64,000 nucleotides of DNA, taken from assembly GCF_024166365.1 (NCBI RefSeq), contig NC_064839.1:40126378-40190377 (forward strand). The letters run 5' to 3'. Shown here piece after piece: positions 10,131 to 24,000 of this stretch (within the stretch, counting starts at the first letter, position 1; each line of letters opens with the position of its first letter). The stretch is from Elephas maximus indicus (lineage: Eukaryota > Chordata > Mammalia > Proboscidea > Elephantidae). The notes under the pieces were generated by a model. That model had not been told where the DNA came from, made no database searches, and saw only the letters and a list, made by a program, of their open reading frames with translations. Made by a program: the position numbers and the translations under genes.

Positions 10131-12545
10131 ACATCAATAATGATGGTGTTTGTATACATGGAGGTGGTTACCAACATCGGGATCAGCACTCGGTGGCTGG
10201 ACAGGGAACAGCCATTGCATGGGGCGGAGGGAGTCGTGTTAGGATAAGCTGTAGGTTAGGTTGCACTAAGAAAAAGCCTCAAAATCCCAATGGGTTAAAC
10301 AACAAAGTGTATTTCTCACTCAAGCCACACGTCCATCCCAGGGCTCTGCTCATCGTGGTCATGCAGGGGCCCAAGCTAACATGTGAATCTGTGGTCTCAG
10401 GGCCAGAGGAAAGAGAACCTGATAAACCACACACTGGCTCTTAAAGCTTCTGTAGCTTCTGTCGAGGCTTTCATTTCCTTGATGCTAAACAAGTTGCATA
10501 GCCACGGCTCAGTATGGCCAGGAAGTTTAAGCCTCTTTCAGGAGGGGCACCACATCAAGGTGAACAGTAATGCCTTCTACAGCACAGAGGGCTCTTTTGG
10601 GGAGAAACCCTTGGATTTATGGCCTGGGAGGGATGCTCACCTGGTTGGCTTGCTGGCTTCCTGCCAAGGGTAGCAATTATTTTACCTGTGAACAGCTGCA
10701 GGCAAGGAACTGCTTTTTGTGACAAATTTGGCAGTTGTAAGAAAGCATCACTTCTTGCTAGGTGAGGGGAAGGGCAGAATCCCAAAACTATACAAAATTT
10801 CTATATAACTGTATTAAAAAATCAGATTATTGCTGAGTATGAATTAGAAATCAACGCTCCTTCTCACTACCCTTCCTGAAAATCACAGCTTCTACAGCAA
10901 GTCTCTGCCTAGGTAACAATCAACCCGAAGATGCAAGAGGATCCCCCACCCCATGATGCCTGCTGAACCATGGGTGTGTAGGAAGCAGCCTAGTCCTCTG
11001 AGAACACAGAATTAACACCTTCCATCCAACAACTGTTTTTGCTCCTGAGAATACAGGCTTTTTTTTTTTTTACAGTGTGGTTTCTCCAGGGAGAAATCTT
11101 GGTTAAGTAGAAAAGGCATATGGCATCTGCACTCAGCGGGATATTTCTTTTTTTATATAGACTTCAGAGCAGTTTTAGGCTTACAGAAAAATTGTGCAGA
11201 AAGTAACAACTGGTTAGTTCAGTGCCCTCCAACCGAGCCTCAACCGGTTGGGCCCATTCATATGTTCATTCTGTAATCAGAACTTCAAACAGAGGCGGCG
11301 GCTGTTCCCTCCCTGTCCTATTTCACGGAAGGATCCATCTGCTCGGCCCCACTCAGGCCCCCCTCATTTCTAACCCGCTGGTTCTGGCTCTCTCGGGTTC
11401 AGTAACTCACTAAAATGACTCAGAGATGGAAAATGCTACACTTAATTTCAGCAAAAAAAAAAAAAAAAAGTATACACACACAAAATGAAGACACACACAG
11501 GACAGGACTAGGAGGGTCCTAAGCTCTGACATGGAGTTTGTCCCAAAAATGGACGCATTTACCCTCCCACGTGTCTTTCACTAACCAGGAAGCCCATGGA
11601 GCTTCCATACCCAGAGTCTTCGTTGGGCACGTTACATAGTCGTGGTTGATTGAATCATGCCCTTCTACCCTGAGTTCAGTTGAAATCAGGAGGTAGTCTT
11701 TCTGGCCTGGCCAGCCCGACCAGAGTCACCTCATTTAGTCTGTCAGGTCTCTTCTGGAGCCCTATATAGATAAAAAATATAAAGGCATCTCAATTACTCA
11801 GAAAATTCCAAGGGTTGAGAGTTATCTCCCAGGAACCAAGGACAAAGACCAAATTAAGTTACATTCTTTACTCCGTTACCTTTACGTACCTTTACTCACC
11901 GATCTAAACATCCTGTGGCTAATCCTTGTTTCTGGACTGGAGACCAAAAGCTTTTGTCTCCTGCCCTACTCTCCGCTTTGCATTTTTGCTCCGTTACTAG
12001 TCCATGGAAATTTCTTATTTTCTGTTTTAACATTTTATGTGTCACTGTTGTGTGTTTGGATCAGAGCAGGTGTCAAGCATGTGTCGTCTGAACTGGAATG
12101 CCCATACTTTGGCTGCCTTTGTCTCTCCCTTTCCCCCCAGCTCCCTCCTTGACATGTCCTACCTGGCCTGTCTCCCTTTATGTCATCCACCTCACATTGC
12201 TTCCCAGTCCCCCTCATTTCACCTTGTCCCCTGCCCATGACTTTCCATAACTGCACCCTCAGCCCCCACCTTCCTTCTGTCTTCCACCCTCAGCTGTGGC
12301 TTGCATCTGCCCCTCACATGTACCTGCAGTCACTCTCTTATACCTAACTCAGCCACCCAAGCTCACTTTACGCACAGAACCCTCCGTGTCTTTCATTCAC
12401 AGGCACGCAATCCCCATGAGGAGTTGTGATGACTCAGCTTTGTGCTCACCCTCACAGGTAACGTTAGTTGCTCACAGCTGAACAGGCAGGGCTAAACAAC
12501 AACATTTTAAGACCTATAAGAATTAGCAAATTTACTGTCCAAGAA
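10131..12545. other. Intergenic stretch with decayed repeats
   Basis: Positions 10200-10680 resemble a widespread ancient mammalian interspersed repeat that I could not name with confidence. Positions 11130-11220 look like a short L1 piece, and 11450-11470 is an A-rich run. No host exon recognised. Confidence 0.4.
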
Positions 12546-13024
12546 TTGCCTCTATAACAGAGAACTCCTGAGGGAGCAGGAGAACAGTGGGATGCAGACC
12601 CCAAATTCTCATAAAAAGACCAGACTTAATGGTCTGACTGAGGCTAGAAGAATCCCGGTGGTCATGGTCCCCAAACCTTCTGTTGGCCCAGGACAGGAAC
12701 CATTCCCGAAGACTACTCATCAGACATGGAAGGGACTGGACAATGGGTTGGAGAGAGACGCTGATGAAGAGTGAGCTACTTGTATCAGGTGAACACTTGA
12801 GACTGTATTGGCATCTCCTGTCTGGAGGGGAGATGGGAGGGTAGAGGGGGTTAGAAACTGGCAAAACGGTCAGGAAAGGAGAGACTGGAAGAAGGGAGCG
12901 GGCTGACTCATTGGGGGAGAGTAAGTGGGAGTATGTAGTAAGGCGTATATGAGCTTATATGTGACAGACTGACTTGATTTGTAACTTTCACCTAAAGCAC
13001 AATAAAAATTATTTTTTTTAAAAA
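12546..13024 (+). mobile_element. LINE-1 3' UTR (recent afrotherian L1), 5' truncated
   Basis: Plus-strand L1 3' end closing with a polyadenylation signal (AATAAAAATT) and an A/T-rich tail. It is closely similar to the copy at 49466-49921 and to the 3' UTR of the longer element at 47250-49200. Confidence 0.85.
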
Positions 13025-13925
13025 AGAATTGCCTCTATAGAGAAACACGAGGAAATTTTTTATAATGCTGGAATGAGGACAGCTTTTCTAACCATGATGT
13101 GAAATTGATTTCTTTAAAATCAAAATGAAATCTGACATTAAACTTTTGGGTAACATTAAAAAACTGGGTTTGTAAAAACAAACTAGGAAAATATCCACCA
13201 CTCATGACAAAGTCAAATCTTCCTAATACACAAAGATGGCTAAAAGTCATTAAGGATTGACAATCCAATAGTAAAACGGTGAGACAAGAACGGGTAATTT
13301 CCTAGAAGAGAAATACAAATATCCAATGAACTGAGAATGTGCCAAACCTCACTAAATAAAAAACAAAAAAGCAATGATTTTTTTTTTTTTTTTTACCACT
13401 CAAACTGGCAAAGTTTTAAAAATTGATGAGTTTTGGCAAACAGGTGAGGTAAGAGGTATTTTTATATATCACTGCCATCATAAATTGGTAAAAACTTTTT
13501 GGCAGGTGAAATTGCCAGTGCATCATATCTTAAATGTCCCCATTCTTTGACCCAACAATTCTACTTCTAGGAATGTATATATCCCGGAGCGATTCACACG
13601 AGTGCCCAAAGTAAGTAAGAGGACGGTAATACCAACATGCTGAAAATAACCCAGATGCCTGTCACTAGAGGCTGGGACATCTACACACCAGAGTGAGGTG
13701 GACACAGGTGTGCAGACAGAGCAACAAGGTCTACTGATGAGTGAAAAAGCAGGCTGTACAATACCATGAATAGAATGTTCATATTTTTGTAAAACAGTGG
13801 ACTGATATATGCAAATAGAAAGCACAAAGCTGCTAACAAGGATGGGAGATGCAGGGATAGAAAGCGTTTTCACTTCATATATTTTTAAATGAACATTAGT
13901 CTAATAAACAAAAATAAAATCATCA
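13025..13925 (+). repeat. Old LINE-1 3' fragment
   Basis: Sense L1M-type 3' sequence (TTTGACCCAACAATTCTACT, then GAATGTATATATCCCGG). Broken by indels, with no usable frame. Confidence 0.5.
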
Positions 13926-14940
13926 TTAGTACTGCATTTCATGATTCTTCAATCTCAGCATAATCAGTGATGCATACAGCTGTAACCTACCAGTCCTTAT
14001 CGATACAACCTATGAATTAAAGCCGCCAACAAAGTCCACTATTCAGGATGAACATCGTCATCAGAGCTTACAGTTGGTCACAACTTCCTCCCCAAGCCCG
14101 GCTGCTCAGCTACAGGAATACTGTGCCATCTGATGGCTAAGAATCCACTAGCTAGGCCCAGCAGGTGCCCAGAAAATCACTGGCGACCCCATCTGCCGTG
14201 ACTGACCGATAGGAGCCTGAGCACAGACTCAGGAAGATGGAGAACAAAGGCCCAGATCTTTGAAGGGCTCATCTACCCACGCCAAGAAGACTTCTGTGAT
14301 GAGCTCAGACTCGGTGGCTTCTGTGTTTCTTCCCAAGTCAGGTTTACAAAGATAGCCAGTGCACACCCAGGGAGAGACAGGAATATCTTCTGCCACAGAG
14401 AAGAGGTAAAGGGAACCAGCAGGAAAGTTTCTAGATTTTAGAAGAAATAAGATGAGTGCCAGGGCAGGAGAAGCATTCGTGTGGCATTCCAGTAAAGGCA
14501 CAGGGGAGGGGACAGCTCACAGCCTCCTTACTGCACACCCCTCATGCTCCAGACAGGGTGGTGAGGCTGACGCTGTGCTTGGGGCCCCCTCGAGTCTATT
14601 CTTCAGGGGCTGGAGGCGGGTGCAAGCAACCCCAGTTAGAAGGCAAGCAGGGAACCCTGGGGCTGGAGGTCACCAACAGCAACCAAGTTACTATAAAGTG
14701 GGAAAACACTGGCTTAGGAAAGGGGGAAAAGGACTAAACTCTTCTACAATGCAAAAATTCTCCGCCTCCTCCCTGTAATTTGCACAAATTTTTGTCAAGT
14801 CCAAATGTAATTTAAAATGAGGTAGGTAGTTTTCACTATTCGCGCCTTCATCTCTGTGGTGGCGGTGGTCCTACGCCGTGAAAGCACTCATCTCCTGAGC
14901 AGGGGAGTCCAAGGGTGGGCACCATTCCAGGTGGAGCTTC
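13926..14940 (-). other. DDX19A 3' flank and probable 3' UTR
   Basis: Positions about 14790-14940 are about 90% alike to the DDX19B 3' flank (40793-40950), which supports a shared 3' UTR. Below that nothing is shared. I found no AATAAA on the minus strand within about 900 bases of the stop codon, so the 3' end of the transcript is undefined. Confidence 0.5.
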
Positions 14941-15002
14941 TCAGTTGGTGATTTTCTCAATCTCGTCTAAATCATCTGTGTCCAATCTTTCTATCTTCTT
15001 AT
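14941..15002 (-). CDS. DDX19A: DDX19A exon 12 (terminal)
   Basis: 62 nt ending TGA at 14943-14941. It encodes [20 protein letters not shown]. The Thr is Ala in the DDX19B copy and in human DDX19. Confidence 0.95.
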
Positions 15003-18000
15003 CTGGAAAAAAAATGCAAAGAGAAATCAACACGTGGAGACACGGATAAAGTCACCTGGGGCAAGGGCAGCACAGCAGGGAGAGGACAGACACAGGTCTC
15101 TGCATGCCTCCAGCTACAGCAATCCTTCATTTCACCCCACAGGCTTGCAGGGCACAAACAGGAGTCGGCAGGGTGCTGGTCGCTGCTACAGCAACAGAGT
15201 CCCAGCCCCATCAGCCCGGCCAAGAAGGCACTGTCAGTCGAGCCCCGGGCCCTCCATGTGTGGTCTTTGAGAATGTTCGTATCTTAGGAAAGGAGGAGAA
15301 TGTGGTCGGGAACAAAGGCCTCTCCTGGGGTCGCAGGAAAACCCCCCCTTTTCCCCACCCCCATGGCTGGCAAAGGGCACCTGGCAGAGGACACGCCAGG
15401 GACTCACTAAAATGCTCCTGGATCCTGTTCAGGATGTTCATGCTGTGCTTGCTGTCTACCATGTTCACGGCCAGGCCCCTCTTGCCAAAGCGGCCAGTGC
15501 GCCCGATCCGGTGCAGGTAGGTCTCGTTGTCCGGGTTCCCATCCTTGTCCACGGGAAGGTCAAAGTTGATGACGACAGACACTTGTTCCACATCAATACC
15601 TGTATGAAGCAGAGTTGGCGATAGAGTAAGACTAGGGACACAAGACAAAATCACTGTCGCCCAAAGTTAAGCCGAGATCCACCAACGTTGGGGGAGGGAA
15701 GAGTCTGGGGTGGGTCAGCTCTGGGACCTGGGGACCCGGTAGCATAGAGGCATGTAGCACAACCCAGAGGAACAGGCCAGGACTTTGGCAAGTGCTAACA
15801 ACATTATGAAACCAGTAAGACAGCTTTGCTGATACAGGTATCTGGAGATGCAGCTAAAACCTCACCGGGTACCCTGAGGAGAGCAGGCTCCGTCCTCAGC
15901 CAGTCAGATGGCTCTACCTTTGCTCCCACCGAGCCAGGACTCCTGGCTCTTGTGAAAGTTCCTAACTGCTGAGGGAAATCCAAACAGTTTCTCCCAGAAA
16001 ATAATGTCACCACCAACCTGCTCCTCCCCACTGTCCCCCCAGACCATCTGAGTTTCCCATAAACAAGGATTTCTCTCTCTAAGGGGGCCTGGGAACCCAA
16101 GCCTGGCAGACCAGGACCTATTATTGCTCACCACGGGCACACACATTGGTGGTCACCAGAACCTTCTCTTTGCCTTCTCTGAAGCGCTCAATTACTGCAG
16201 CTCTCTGCTCCACCATCATTTCACCACTCAGCAGAGCCACCTGGTGGCCTTCTTTTGAGAGCTCTGCTGCCAGCCAACTAGCTGTCTTGCGTGTCTGGAG
16301 AGAAGAAAACATTTTGAGAACTGAAGGTACCCGAAGAGACTAGTTTTCATCTGGAAGACACTACCTGAAACTTAGCAGCTAAGGGTTAAATTTCCTAAAA
16401 GTGCCAAATTCTTGAGATGTTTCAAAAGTCACTCAAGTTACATCAAGAAATGGAAATGTAAGATAATACAAAACTAAAAAAAACCAAACCCAGTGCTGTC
16501 CAGTCGATTCTGACTCATAGAGACCCTAGAAGACAGAGCAGAACCGCCCCATAGAGTCTCCAAGGAGCGCCTGGCAGATTTGAACTGCTGACCCTATGGT
16601 TAACAGCCACAGCTCTTAACCACTACACCACAGGGTTTCTAAGATAATACGTATATGCAAATATATACATAAGTCTTATTTAATTACTATTTTAAAACAA
16701 CTTTATAACCCTACTGATTCCTTGTTAACATACACACAGAAAGGCACCTTTACAATGGAATTATCTGGCAGAGCCCATGGTAACCCAGTGAGCATACTTA
16801 ACACCAATAATGAAAACGCCTGGTATGGTCCGATGGGAAGTAACAATGTCACCTGGGTAGCAACCTTACAAAGATATTTACCCTAAATATAATCATGAGG
16901 GGGAAAAAAAAATTCAGAGAAATCCTGAAACACTATTAGCCTAAACTTTTGAAGATGTCCATGTCAAGAAACGAATAAAAAAAAAAAAAAAGGGAAGAGA
17001 CTGTTGCTCTTCCCCCACAGACAGGCAGGTGGTGCTGTTGTTGCCGCTGCTACTCACATGGCAGAAGATCATGGCTTGAGCAATGGTGATGGCCCCGTAG
17101 AGGTTACACAAGGCCTGGAACTTCTCGTCTCTGTTACTGCATAGGACGTAATACTGCTTGATGGTGTCCAATGTCTCCTCCTCACGCTTCAATTTGATAA
17201 TATTTGGGTCTGGGACCACTTTCTGGGCAAACTTCCATACAGAGTCTTCGAAGGTGGCAGAGAAAAGCAGCATCTGGCAGTTCCTGGGCAGCATCCTGTA
17301 AGGCAAGTCCCAGGTATTTTGCATGACCCTGAGTTTTTGACTGGTAGAAATAGAAGAATGGCCTCCCCAGGCCAGGATGGCCCCAAGAAGGGTGCAAAGG
17401 GGAATGAAGGACCGCAGGGAGGAGGTAGGAGACATGGGGTAGGCAAGGGGATGGTAGATTTCCAAAAGACCCTTTCTCAACCCCGGCTTGGGACTACGGT
17501 CAGTGCTGACATGGAAATGGCTGATCAAACAAATGCTTCTGAAGGTTCTGAAGCAAAGAAAACAGCAGGAGAGAAAAAAGTGTTGGAGAGAGAAGAGAGT
17601 TAGATGTAATGGAGGAAAACAACACAGAACAAGAAGACATTTACTTGCAGATCAGGAGGCTGAGGACGTCCACTTTACTCAAGCAGTTCCTACCTCTGGA
17701 TGCGGATGCTCTGATCTTGGTGGCCCTGAGTGGCTATCATCACATCAGCCTCATCTAGAACAAACACCTTGATCTTCTTGGGGTCAATGAACTTGAGCTT
17801 GGCGCACCAGTCCAGGACAGTCCCAGGGGTGCCAATGACAATCTGCTCACTGATCTTCTGTCCTCTTTCCACTGTGTAGACAAGAAGATGTTTTCTGTGT
17901 TTTGGTGGCAAAACCAGCTCTGGAAATCAAAGTGCGCCCATTCCTCCAGAGCTAGCAGAAAAGGGTTAATTCCAAATTTCAAAACATACATGAACATTAT

Positions 18001-21000
18001 CCTCAAGTCTTGGTTTCTTCTTCTATAAAATGAGCATAATGATACCTATCTCACTGCACTGTGGTCAGATTAAAGCCCACACAGTAAACCCTCAATAAGT
18101 GTTAGCGCCCTCCTACTTTCTCCTATAATTCAACACTGTCTATGACTTTTCTTTACTGTTACTCTCATTCTTTTCTATCCTCCATTCACTCACAGTTCAG
18201 TGATTCCGTCCTAAATTGTAGTTTTCAGTCAGGATCTTGGCGCAATGAGTTTTTTTTTTGCTTTGATATCTGGTATGTAGACATTCTACTTGTACAGTTT
18301 TGCTATGTACAAATTCTCTTTGATTGAAAAAAAAAAACTATTTTCAAACTAGAGCTGGTAGGAGGTGAAAATGATTTAACCATTTTGATGACACCAATAA
18401 AGGTATAAGGCAATTGTTTCGGAGCTGGTATGGATCAACCTCTAAAATACATATGCGTACATACATGCATATATACCATCACTTGCTTGTAACTGCACAG
18501 AGTCCCGCTGGCAGGACGCAGGAGACAGTGGCTAGCAGTGGTTGCTGTGAGGAAGGAAGACTGGGAGAAAACCTACCATACAGCTTTTCCAGTTGTGAAA
18601 TATATGAATGTCTTAATTATTTTAAAAATAAATAGAATTAAAAATTGAAGTATATTTTAAAATAAAATCACTGGAGAAATTGAGCCCTGGTGATGTAGTG
18701 GTTAAGCATTAGGCTGCTAACCCAGGTCGGCAGTTCAATCTACCAGCTGCTCCTTGGAAACCCTATGGGACAATTCTCCTGTCCTATAGGGTTGCTATGA
18801 GTCGGAAATGACTTGACAGTAAGGGGTTTTTGGCCTTTCTTTAGGATTCATCAACTATTCATTGGGAAAGAGTTTTAAATTAACCCTTAAAAACACTGTG
18901 GGTCTCCAATGCCCACTGTCTGACAGTCAAAACTGAACTTTAAACAAACACATGAATACCCACCCTCATCATTTCTGGATGAAGTGCTTCTGCTGCACAC
19001 CAAAGCACGAAGGTTATCTCAAGGAAATGCACTTTTACGATTGTATGGTGAACTGAACTATCCATTTTTGTCTGTTGACTGACGAAGTATAGATACTCAA
19101 CTTTGGAATCTGATGCACATTTTCATAAAAATGAACAAAGTAGGCTTATGTCTTCAATTAAAACAATCAATTGTATTTGTTGCCAGGATAACCTTTGGTC
19201 TTTCAAGAGATAAAGAGAATTCGGGAAAACTTGCATCTGATAACCTTGACCTGGACAGCTTCCCAATACTAATGAGGTCCTCTGATGTAATCAGTGGTGA
19301 TATAACGCTCGCAATTTTTTGATACTGAATAATGAAGTGTAAACCAACACTTTCCAAATGACCAAACATGATGTTAGAAAATCATTCATGGGCAAAAAAG
19401 CCATTCAAAGCGCAAGAGGCAGCAAGGGATGTTAATGTAACAGAATACAAAAAGTTCATTAATATGGTTTCAGAAGCCACTCTGTAACTACCTTTTATGC
19501 AATTACCATTTGTCAATTTTTGGTGAAACATCAGAAAAGAATCTCTAAATATCTGAAAAGGACAGATTTTCTTCATCTGCCTCAAGAAAAATTACAGCTC
19601 ACAACAGATTGTATACATAAGCAGATTTAGAAAAATGAAAAACAATGCTAAGCTTGTATTTTTCACTTCGGAAATATAGTTATTTTTCATAAACATACAG
19701 TGAAACCTGTGAAAGCCAGAATGTGTGTAAGGCGGAAACCCGCCAGAGAAAGGAAATTCAAATATTTTCCACTAAAACAAGTAACAGAAAAGTGGCAAGA
19801 ATACACCCTGTCAAAGGCAGAAACTTGCAATACCTGGACAAATATGGAAGTCCTATCGAGTTCTAGCTCTCACAGGTGTCACTGTACATTTCTTATATTA
19901 ATCTGTAATGAGTTTTTTATTGTTATTTTTTAAGTTTCTCAGTTTTAACTTCTCATATGGCAAATATAGATATACCCTGTATAAACAAAAACTCTTTGGG
20001 CTTCCCAATAATGTTTGAGTGTAAGGAAGTGCTAAGACCATGAGAACTGCTGCTCTGAGCAATTATAAATGTTTGGTCAAAGGGATCTCTCTCTTCCATT
20101 TTTCTAGGTAGTGCCAAATTGTTTCCTGAAGAGACTGTGCTGATGTATACGCTCACCAGGAAAAGAAAAAAAAAAAAATTTTTTTTTTGAGTGGATGAAT
20201 ATTCCACTCGTCCTACATCTGTACGACTACTTGGTATTATCAGGCTTCATAATTTTTATCCATCCGAGAGGTATATGGTAGTTTCAACTTATGTTTCCCT
20301 GTAATGAGGCTCATCACCTTTTCATGTTTATTGGCTGTCAGAGTTCCGTCTTTTGTGAAGTGCCCGTTCAACTGGGCCTCTTTTGTCCATCTTCCTACTA
20401 GACTGCTTGCTGTTTTCTTGCCGATCTGTAGGCATTTTCTACATTCTGATAACTTTCAATGACCCATTTAATGATTCATTCAAAACCTTTGCTTCCTCCC
20501 TATTTTAACCCACATTCTCTACGTGACATTCTGCAGAACACATGGAAGAAACAACTGAACGGTTTCCGATGTTGATAAAACCAAGTGAACTGTACATTCT
20601 CTCAGTTTACTCTTACTGAAGTTGTGCTTACCTTTAAAGTAAGGGATCTCACCCCAACCTACTATCCTTGATGTTGTTAATCCCACTCTAGTAAACAGCT
20701 TCCAGAACTCTGGATGCTGAGTTCAAAAGCTTCTCAGTGGAGACTCATTGAGTCTTTTTGGTCAAGAATGCTAGATTTAAAAAATACATGCCATGACCTG
20801 TGCAGGTATTTTATAACAACCTGAAGTCTTATTTCATATAAAGAAGACTATTAACAAATTAGCAAGTATTTAAATAGATTTTCTAAAAGCAATGCAGTTG
20901 GGCTCTAGGGTCAGACTAAACTACAAAGTTGAATATCGGCATTACATCTTCAAAATTCAAACGCCCAACCACATCCCCACCCACTGCTTTGGTCTCACCC

Positions 21001-24000
21001 CTTGATACTCACATTTATTGCCTCGAACAGCATAGGCAAGCTTTAGCTCTGGATAAAATTTGCCCATCTGTTCAATCACTTTTCCAGTTTGAAGAGCCAG
21101 CTCGTATGTTGGGGAGAGGCACAAACACTGATTGGAAAATCAAAGGATGAGTCTGAGAGAACCATTTAGCAACACATAATAGGTTCTAAACAACAAAGCA
21201 TGTTGTTGTTACTACTACCTAAGTAGTGCAGGGGACCACAGTGTCTGCAGCCAGGCCTACCTTTTGGCTGCAGACCGAAGCCCTGGCTACTTAGGGAGCC
21301 CTGGCTTTACAGAGGCCTTGGGGTGTTGTTTCCAAGTGATTTCTACCCAGGCCAGGGCTCAGTGTACTAACCTTCTTTGCCTGAGCCACAGTCTGAGACA
21401 TCAGAAATGTTCAGACCCCTCCAGAGCACCCTAATCCCCACCAGATGGTGCTGCCCATCCCAGGGCAGGCCAGCCAGTGCCCTTAGGCTCCCCAAACCCT
21501 CACCTGGGCATATCTGTCTGCTGGTTCCACTCTGCTGAGCATGGCCAAGACAAAGGCAGCCGTTTTACCAGTACCAGACTGAGACTGGGCAATCAGGTTC
21601 TGTGGGCTGGATTAAAGAAGGACAGAAATAAAAATAACACCGGTTAAAACAAATATTGCCCAAGCATTTCCACTCCTAGGTATATACCCAGAAGAACTGA
21701 AAGCAGGAATGCAAACAGATACTCATACTTGTACACCAGTGTTTGTCGCAGCACTATTCACAACAGCCAAAAGGTGGAAACAACCCTTGTGCCCAACCAC
21801 AAAGGAATGAATAAAATGTGGTATATACCTAGGATGGAATACTGCTCAGCCATAAGTAGAAATGAAGTCCTAATATATGCTACAACATGGGTGAGCCTTG
21901 AAAACATTATGCTGAGTGATCTAAGTCAATCACAAAAAAGGACAAATATTATATGATCCACTTACATGAAATATCTAGAATAGACAAATATATAGAGATC
22001 AAATTTCATTAGTGGTTATTGAGGGCAGGAGGGAAGGGGAAAGAGGGTACCATTGCTTAGGCAACACCGAGTTTCTGTTAAGGGTAATGGAAAAAATTGG
22101 AAACGGATAGTGGTGATGGTTGTACAAGATGATGAACGTAATCAACGTCACTGAATTGTACACAGAAAAACTAGTTAAATAGTAAATGTTTTGTTATATA
22201 TACTTTTACCACCAAAAAAAAAAAAAATGAAAGGTCTCAAAAATGGGGGACTGCTGACATAACAGTTAAAATTGAGGCAGATCTTGAAAATTACATACGG
22301 CCCATCCAAACCCCAAAACAAACCGCGATTTCAACTTTTTAAACTAGACCCTTTGGTGCCAATAATGACAAAGACTGTCTAATGAGTCAATCACCCTTGC
22401 AAGTTCAAAACTGCAGTTTTCATCTTACGGTTAACCCTGGAACAAACACCAAAAAGGCGGCAAAGTGGGAAAAAAAACAAGAACAACAACAAAAAACAGA
22501 TATCACGTCAAAATGTTCTTTTTGGGTGTCAGAAATATGGGTCCTCTCCCTTTATGTCTCTCTATATTATGCAGGCTTTCTGCATTGAGCACAACTTACT
22601 TTGATAAACTTTTTATATATTGCTTAAAAAAAAACCCGCTTAAAAATTAAGGGAAATGGCTGTTTTAAATGAGTTCACACCAAGAAATCCTTATCCTAGA
22701 CTCCAGCACAACTTTATTCCCTGAAGGTGTGCCATACTTTTGTGTCCCAAGGGCTCCAAGGAAATCAAGACTGCAGAGGAAGATCTGTGCCCAGACAAGC
22801 CCCCAGTGACATTTTCTGCCAAGCAGTAATAAGTTTCGGGGACTAGGTGCTTTCTGCATGTTCCCTTTTCCCATCTTCATGGAACATGCAAGATACCAAG
22901 TCAGATGTATTTTGTTGTGGTAATTATACACGTAACAAAACATTTGCTATTTCAATATCCTTCACATGTAGAGTTCAGAGACATTAATTGTATTCAGCAT
23001 GTTGTACAAGCATCACCATTACTGATTTCCAAATTTTTCCAGACAGATGTTTTACAGGGAACTTTTACATTTCACTTCATGTAACCCACTATCAAGGAAA
23101 CAGGTGGTGTTTTTGTCATTAAAATAATAATAAAGTTGAGTGAAAAAAATGGCTATGTAATTATGATACCATTTAGGTAAGGTTTAAAAACATGTGGACT
23201 ACTCTTCAGGTTCTGAAGGACACACACACATGGAACAGAAGTGAAAGAAAGTGTGAGGGATTTCATGATGGTGCTACCTTCTGCAGAGGTGCGAGAGGGT
23301 AGGGAAACACAGTGGCTCCAACTGCCCACTAGATTAATGACATTTTATTTCTTGGCTGGACAGGGCTGCAGAGGTGTTCTTGGTATTGTTCTTCATACTT
23401 TTTTGCAGGCTTGAAAAAGTTTAAAATAATGACCAAGCTGCTTCCCTGGAGAAACGTGTTGGTCCAAATGGGCCATTCTGTTCTCAGGAACAATAATAGT
23501 TGTGGAAGATGTTAAACCAAACTCTCAAAAGGAGCACTCTGGGTTTCTGCATACTCACGGTTCAGCAAGCATCATGGGTAATGCATTCTCTTGTATCTTG
23601 GAGGGTCGATTGAAGCCCATGGCATAGACTCCCTGGAGAAGCTGTGGTTTCCTACGAGGCCGAGGAGAGAGAGGATGGATTCCTAGTTGTTGAAATTGTT
23701 TTCAAAGCCTAGAGTTTTCCCTTTCCGTATATCTAGCAAGGAATGGTGTTTCCTAGCTCTGTCCTGTTTTTCTACGTCTTAAAAGACGCTATCTAAAACC
23801 AAACCACTATCTTTCCAAACTGAATTTCAATCTGAAACTATTACGTAAATCATAAAGTACAAACAGGTTCCTCTCTTGGAGAAATTCATGTTTTCAGCAT
23901 ACCCACAAATCTGGTTGGCGTTGGACGACAAGTGTTCCCTGGGCACAGCAAGAGAGTGGTATTTATTAATTCACAGCATAAAATAAATTATTAAAAATAT

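Larger units (their letters stand above)
15003..17057 (-). other. DDX19A introns 9-11
   Basis: Introns 10 (15600-16131) and 11 (15003-15407) are about 98-99% identical to those of DDX19B. Intron 9 (16295-17057) is not alignable beyond the first dozen bases; it carries a minus-strand AfroSINE at 16476-16640 and an A-run at about 16977-16991. Confidence 0.85.
17872..21012 (-). other. DDX19A intron 7
   Basis: Contains a MIR-like piece (18005-18110), an AfroSINE (18682-18831), a possible DNA-transposon remnant near 19695-19900, and L1 sequence on the minus strand (20090-20450). The rest shows no recognised feature, and no exon-like conserved frame. Confidence 0.5.

Noticed and set aside
12490-13020. 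Possible host exon because of similarity to 49466-49921
   Set aside because: Both copies end in a polyadenylation signal and A-tail and match the 3' UTR of the L1 at 47250-49200, so they are LINE-1 ends.
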